Of a DNA stretch of 64,000 bases, positions 59,845-64,000 are shown one piece after another. Below the pieces are notes generated by a model, which saw nothing but the letters and a program-made list of their open reading frames with translations, had not been told where the DNA came from and made no database searches. The stretch covers positions 1 to 64,000 of the forward strand of contig JAEEXE010000005.1 in assembly GCA_016291375.1 (NCBI GenBank). The letters run 5' to 3'. Origin of the DNA: Butyrivibrio sp. (GTDB taxonomy: Bacteria > Bacillota > Clostridia > Lachnospirales > Lachnospiraceae). Both the position numbers and the translations under genes were made by a program. Position 1 is the stretch's first letter; every line of letters begins with the position of its first letter.

Positions 59845-62133
59845 TTATTTAACACGATTAAAGTTAATAAGGCATCCGTCGAGAATGATCTGTCTCTCAT
59901 CGTCTGTAAGGTTGCCGAGCTTCAAAGTGAATTCCTTCATCTTACCGTCTGCAACGGCATATGCCTTAATGGTCTCGCTCTTATTTATAACCGCACTTCT
60001 GATTCCCGGGAAAAAGATATAATCTTTGTTCTTGAAAGGAAGCTCTCCCTCATCAATGATGAATGGAAGCATTCCCCAGTTAATAAGGTTGGAACGATAT
60101 CTCTTTGTTGCATACTCATTGGCGATATTAGCCCATCCTCCAAGCACCTTCTGACAAGAAGCAGCCTGCTCTCTGGCTGAACCATCACCGGGTTTAACAG
60201 CAAAGATTGTTGATCCAAATCCCACATTTGAGTTGTTGACGTCGGCAAAATCCTTACCGATAACTGCCAATACCTCACCAAGCTCATTGACTGCCTCAAC
60301 AGGATCTTTTCCTTCTACAAGTGCATCCTGAGCTGCTCTTACTTCCTTGGCAAGTCCTACGTAAGCAGGATCCTTTCTTGAAAGTGTAAACTCAGCAAGT
60401 CCGAGAGGATTGGATCTGTATGATGAAGTCTCACCTGAAGGAATGAGCTCATCAGTTGTTGTGACAGGATCGTGAATCTCTGATACAACCTTGAGAACAA
60501 GGTTCTCAGGAAGAGCAGACATCTTAGGCCAATCCTTGATGTTAGGTCCGAGCTGAAGCTCAACACTTGGATCAGCAACACCGTGAGAATCAAATACACG
60601 GTTCTTGTAAATCTCACTGTCAAAGTGATATGTATACTTATTGAACTCACCGTCAAAAGCAGTAGCGGGAGTAAGAACACCCTTGTTAGCTGCTGTTGCC
60701 GCGATAGATCTTGCATCCATAAGTGCAACTGATGCAACCTGTCCGTTCTGTACCTTAGAGCCTTCACGGTTAGGGAAGTTTCTGGTTGAATGTCTGATAC
60801 TGAATGCGTTGTTGGAAGGAGTATCTCCTGCGCCGAAGCAAGGTCCGCAGAATGCAGTCTTAAGGATCGCACCTGACTCAAGGATTGCTGCTGCCGCGCC
60901 GTTCTTAACAACTTCCATAAATATAGGTGTAGAAGCAGGATATACACTGAGTGTAAATCTGTCGTTTCCAATGAAGTGTCCCTTGAGAATGTCAGCTGCT
61001 GCACAGATATTCTCAAATCCACCGCCGGCACAACCTGCGATGATACCCTGATCAACCATGAACTTGCCGTTCTTGATCTTATTCTGAAGTGAGAACTCTA
61101 CGCTGTCACCAAAGCTAACCTTAGCTCTCTTCTCAACATCTGCAAGAATGTCAGCAGCGTTTCTGTTAACCTCATCAATCTCATATACATTGCTTGGATG
61201 GAAAGGCATAGCGATCATAGGATTGAGGCTGTCAAGATCTACCTTTACAAGTCCATCATAGTAAGCCACATCACCGGGCTTAAGTTCCTTGTACTCGCCG
61301 ATCCTTCCGTGAATATCATAAAACTCTTTTACTGTCTCGTCTGTCTGCCAAATGGATGAAAGACATGTTGTCTCTGTAGTCATTACATCCACACCGATTC
61401 TGAAATCTGCGCTGAGATTCTTAACGCCGGGGCCTACAAACTCCATAACTTTATTCTTAACATAGCCGCTTGCAAATACCTTACCGATGATAGCAAGTGC
61501 AACGTCCTGAGGACCTACACCCTTCTTGGGAGTTCCCTCAAGATAGATTGCTACAACACCCGGCATATCAACATCGTATGTCTGGCCAAGAAGCTGCTTA
61601 ACAAGCTCAGGTCCGCCCTCACCGATAGCCATGGTTCCGAGAGCACCGTATCTTGTGTGAGAGTCTGATCCAAGGATCATGCTGCCTGCAGATGCAAGCA
61701 TCTCTCTAGCGTACTGATGGATAACCGCCTGATGAGGTGGTACATAGATTCCGCCGTATTTCTGAGCAGCTGTAAGGCCAAATACGTGATCGTCTTCATT
61801 GATAGTACCGCCTACTGCACAAAGTGAGTTGTGACAGTTAGTAAGTACATAAGGAATAGGAAATTTCTCAAGCCCTGATGCTCTGGCTGTCTGAATAATT
61901 CCTACATAAGTAATATCATGAGAAGTAAGCTTATCAAACTTTACACATAACTTATCCATATTGCCTGATGTGTTGTGTGCCTTTAAGATTCCATAAGCTA
62001 TAGTATTCTCTTTTGCCTGATCTTTAGTTGCGTTAACTCCCTTAGATGCAAGAACCTGCTGTGCCTGCGCATCATCGGGTACGATTGTGTTACCGTTTAA
62101 AAGATAACATCCAGTGTCGAATGTTGTTACCAT
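59845..62133 (-). CDS. Aconitase-family hydratase (YbhJ-like)
   Basis: A 762-residue protein of the aconitase superfamily. The [12 protein letters not shown] motif (about residue 155), the cluster cysteine in [12 protein letters not shown] and the [15 protein letters not shown] loop supply the three [4Fe-4S] ligands. The C-terminal swivel domain carries the [15 protein letters not shown] segment (S-R-type substrate contact). It differs from the canonical GSCTNSR loop, as in the poorly characterised YbhJ group, so citrate may not be the substrate. ATG 62133 is chosen because AGGAGG is 7 bp upstream; an ATG at 62139 is too close to it. Confidence 0.82.
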   Translation of the reverse strand: MVTTFDTGCYLLNGNTIVPDDAQAQQVLASKGVNATKDQAKENTIAYGILKAHNTSGNMDKLCVKFDKLTSHDITYVGIIQTARASGLEKFPIPYVLTNCHNSLCAVGGTINEDDHVFGLTAAQKYGGIYVPPHQAVIHQYAREMLASAGSMILGSDSHTRYGALGTMAIGEGGPELVKQLLGQTYDVDMPGVVAIYLEGTPKKGVGPQDVALAIIGKVFASGYVKNKVMEFVGPGVKNLSADFRIGVDVMTTETTCLSSIWQTDETVKEFYDIHGRIGEYKELKPGDVAYYDGLVKVDLDSLNPMIAMPFHPSNVYEIDEVNRNAADILADVEKRAKVSFGDSVEFSLQNKIKNGKFMVDQGIIAGCAGGGFENICAAADILKGHFIGNDRFTLSVYPASTPIFMEVVKNGAAAAILESGAILKTAFCGPCFGAGDTPSNNAFSIRHSTRNFPNREGSKVQNGQVASVALMDARSIAATAANKGVLTPATAFDGEFNKYTYHFDSEIYKNRVFDSHGVADPSVELQLGPNIKDWPKMSALPENLVLKVVSEIHDPVTTTDELIPSGETSSYRSNPLGLAEFTLSRKDPAYVGLAKEVRAAQDALVEGKDPVEAVNELGEVLAVIGKDFADVNNSNVGFGSTIFAVKPGDGSAREQAASCQKVLGGWANIANEYATKRYRSNLINWGMLPFIIDEGELPFKNKDYIFFPGIRSAVINKSETIKAYAVADGKMKEFTLKLGNLTDDERQIILDGCLINFNRVK

Positions 62134-62160
62134 TGCCATTCCTCCTGCCTAGTATTTCGA

Positions 62161-62193
62161 AGCGCTATACATGTATACAATTTCACAGGCGCT
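62161..62193 (-). promoter_or_regulatory. Palindrome upstream of the hydratase gene
   Basis: TATACATGTATA (62166-62177) is a perfect 12-bp palindrome, with TTGTATACA read on the minus strand. AGCGC (62161-62165) and GCGCT (62189-62193) form a wider pair. It lies about 30 bp before the hydratase start codon and looks like an operator of a dimeric regulator (GntR-type sites often contain TTGTATAC). No -35/-10 pair is clear. Confidence 0.4.
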
Positions 62194-62231
62194 ATTTTAT
62201 CATAGATTACTCTCGGTTGGTAGGATATTTT

Positions 62232-63773
62232 TTAATCAGAATCCAAAATCTTTTGAAGTTCAGCAGTTATTTCTTCAATTCCGGCTGCTTTAAGCTCTTC
62301 TCTAAATAATCTGACTTCCTCTTCGGGTGTGACATCATATTGCCCGTATGCTATAACCGGCACGTATTTTTCGCACACCTTGTTTATACCCTGTATCTTA
62401 TCATTTATCTCCGGTTTGGAAAAAGACACTCTGTCCCAGGGATACTCTTTGGCTATTACATTATAATTTTTTAACAGCTCATTGTAATCTTCCCAGGCAT
62501 AAGAAGAATTCTTTATCTCAAATTCATCTCTTCTTCCCCACCAGAAATTGGTCACGATTCCATCTCTCTCGTTATTGTATCCACTTGGTTTCTCAAGCAT
62601 TCCGTCCTTATTGATAACGTACTGAACACCCTCGATTCCATAGTTGAGAAGCCTGTAGCAATCCTCATCATTTCGAAGAATATCATAAACCATAAGGGCT
62701 CTCTCCGGATTCTTGGATTTGGCGCTTACACCTATAGCTCCGTGAAGGATACTTGTCTTGACAAGATTACCGTTTTCCTGACCAAAGTAAAAGAACTTGG
62801 TTCTGGCGTCAGGTTTAACTATTTCCATATTTGGTTTGATTATTGTATAGAAATTCTGAGTATGATGCTGGATAACAGCCGTCTCACCCGCATAGAACTC
62901 ATCCTCGTTCTTGCCTGCGTAGTTGAGGTCTTCTCTCCAAACGCCTATCTTATCCCACTCTTTCATAAGCTTGGCGAATTTAATAAATGCTTCCCCTTCA
63001 TAATAAGGTGAAACAATCTTGCCTGGGTCTATTGAGTAAGCTCCCCACATTCCGTATATACCAAGCTCATATATGGGAACATACTGCTTTACGGACATAA
63101 TATATCCAAGTGCATGAATTATATTCGTGCCGTCTGCATCCCAGGGAACCATTCTGGGTCTTGTAGTCCTGATGTATTTAAAATAGGTATCCAGATCTCC
63201 CCAGCACTTAATCTCACTAAGTCCCGCTTCCCTTGCAATATCTTCTCTGTAAATAAAACCATGATTGGTCCACTGTGTATACTCATTTTCAGGAATAAGG
63301 TATATCTTGCCGTCGTAGGAACAATAATCCCAATCCTTTTCCGACACATTTGCATATGTTCGCGGGCAATACTGTTTTAGCATATCTTCGCTAAGTGCCA
63401 AGAAATTACCGCGAAGTACGTTGGGCCATGCATCCAGCCAATCACTTCCCGTACCCACAAGATCTATCTCGTCACCATCCAGAGAAAGCGCACTGTTATA
63501 ATTATTGAGATAATCATCCCAGGCGACATAATAGATATCAAGCTTGGCATTTGCTTTCTTTAACAAAATCTTATTGAGCTCACCTATAACCTTCTCGGTC
63601 ATGCCGTTGGTGGGCTTATCGCCTATTGTAAGGTAAGTGATGGTCACCGGCTTACCTGATATATCTATCCCCTCGTAGCAATCATCCTTGTCATACTTCT
63701 TGGGTGATGCACATGATATGCACGAAAAAAGCATGCTCATCATTAAGACTATTGCCGTAATTCTCTTCTTCAC
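62232..63773 (-). CDS. Extracellular solute-binding lipoprotein
   Basis: A 513-residue binding protein with lipoprotein signal (AIVLMMSMLFSCISC), then ITYLTIGDKPTNGMTEKVIGELN, typical of the large family 1 or LIPL-type binders of oligosaccharides (DUF3502-like in the C-terminal third). The DYLNNYNSALSLDGDEIDLVG strand and many Trp and Tyr residues in the cleft suggest a sugar ligand. GTG 63773 is preceded by GAGGGG. No permease genes are adjacent; its transporter may be elsewhere. It is followed by the hydratase gene after a 98-bp gap. Confidence 0.82.
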   Translation of the reverse strand: MKKRITAIVLMMSMLFSCISCASPKKYDKDDCYEGIDISGKPVTITYLTIGDKPTNGMTEKVIGELNKILLKKANAKLDIYYVAWDDYLNNYNSALSLDGDEIDLVGTGSDWLDAWPNVLRGNFLALSEDMLKQYCPRTYANVSEKDWDYCSYDGKIYLIPENEYTQWTNHGFIYREDIAREAGLSEIKCWGDLDTYFKYIRTTRPRMVPWDADGTNIIHALGYIMSVKQYVPIYELGIYGMWGAYSIDPGKIVSPYYEGEAFIKFAKLMKEWDKIGVWREDLNYAGKNEDEFYAGETAVIQHHTQNFYTIIKPNMEIVKPDARTKFFYFGQENGNLVKTSILHGAIGVSAKSKNPERALMVYDILRNDEDCYRLLNYGIEGVQYVINKDGMLEKPSGYNNERDGIVTNFWWGRRDEFEIKNSSYAWEDYNELLKNYNVIAKEYPWDRVSFSKPEINDKIQGINKVCEKYVPVIAYGQYDVTPEEEVRLFREELKAAGIEEITAELQKILDSD

Positions 63774-63796
63774 TACAGTATCCCCTCATTATCTGC

Positions 63797-64000
63797 CTAT
63801 ATATTCTTTTTTTCTTTTTCGGCTTTATTCCTGATCCTAAGTTCTGCAAAAAATTTCTTTAGCAATTCGCTGCATTCTTCCTGCAGTATTCCTTTTTTGA
63901 CCGATACCTGATGATTGAAATCAGGATTATTTAATATATCCATAACGGAACCGGCACATCCTGCCTTGGGATTAACTGCCGCCATTATCACTTCAGGAAT
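63797..64000 (-). CDS. tadA: tRNA adenosine(34) deaminase, C-terminal part (runs off the right edge)
   Basis: The last 67 or so codons of a deaminase. NPKAGCAGSVMDILNNPDFNH matches the C-terminal end of TadA (G-CGS-L-NH pattern), followed by the closing helix LQEECSELLKKFFAELR. The zinc and catalytic motifs lie outside the window. TadA makes inosine at position 34 of tRNA-Arg(ACG). A short Lys/Glu tail ends the protein. Confidence 0.85.
   Translation of the reverse strand: MPEVIMAAVNPKAGCAGSVMDILNNPDFNHQVSVKKGILQEECSELLKKFFAELRIRNKAEKEKKNI

Overview
The window looks like chromosome from a motile, low-to-moderate GC anaerobic Clostridium-type bacterium of the Lachnospiraceae, most like Butyrivibrio or Pseudobutyrivibrio. 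The evidence is the 5' end of a clostridial-type 16S rRNA at the left edge, protein families that I associate with this family (DUF5711, DUF6033 and DUF6472 types, a D-Ala-D-Ala ligase with a Gly/Lys insert, an [FeFe]-hydrogenase-like ferredoxin protein), strong AGGAGG ribosome sites, and a near-perfect SigD (sigma-28) promoter that implies a flagellar regulon. The genus is inference. I see no prophage, insertion sequence or CRISPR array.

Layout. 1-7000: 16S rRNA start (minus) and its promoter, then cvpA-like, DUF5711, galM, recR, ybaB, dnaX and pfkA, all on the minus strand, with a tRNA-Ser(CGA) divergent from pfkA. 7000-11500: an ECF sigma operon with a probable anti-sigma factor and two membrane proteins, a DUF6033-like gene, and a NUDIX gene with a lipoprotein. 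11500-16700: a sugar ABC transporter operon (ATPase, two permeases, binding protein) below a KdgF-like cupin and a 56-residue cysteine-rich protein, with a repeated palindromic element between the two groups. 16700-25100: an orphan corrinoid-activator-type ASKHA protein, a YdjI/YdjG/YdjH-like cassette (SPFH, zinc ribbon, TPM) and two tandem GGDEF receptors on the plus strand. 25100-31000: a ZnuBC-type metal transporter with a lipoprotein but no binding protein, an SLC13 permease, SstT, and an MFS exporter.

The MFS exporter has the most striking regulatory structure in the window. A well-made promoter is followed by a 22-codon leader ORF with its own ribosome site, then two mutually exclusive stems, the second ending in U7 directly before the exporter start codon. 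That is the architecture of translation-coupled (drug-inducible) attenuation. 31300-36300 holds an alpha/beta hydrolase, an HgdB/activase-like protein with an [FeFe]-hydrogenase-like protein, an MBL-fold hydrolase and a GNAT. 36260-40700 is an accessory patch: XRE regulator, VOC protein, broken CPBP protease, aminoglycoside-nucleotidyltransferase-like gene, decayed GNAT, TetR regulator with operator repeats, and VanZ.

40700-64000 is mostly housekeeping: guaA, a PcsB-like NlpC/P60 hydrolase, a trigger-factor-like lipoprotein with asnS, a DUF1934 protein, ispE, a SigD-type gene, a pyr operon (pyrC, a lipoprotein, pyrK, pyrD), plsC, a wall-precursor group (alpha/beta hydrolase, membrane-anchored MurF, Ddl), a degenerate GH9-like lipoprotein, an aconitase-family hydratase, a sugar-binding lipoprotein and the 3' end of tadA at the right edge. 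Functions are assigned from motifs and remembered family features only; no database search was run.
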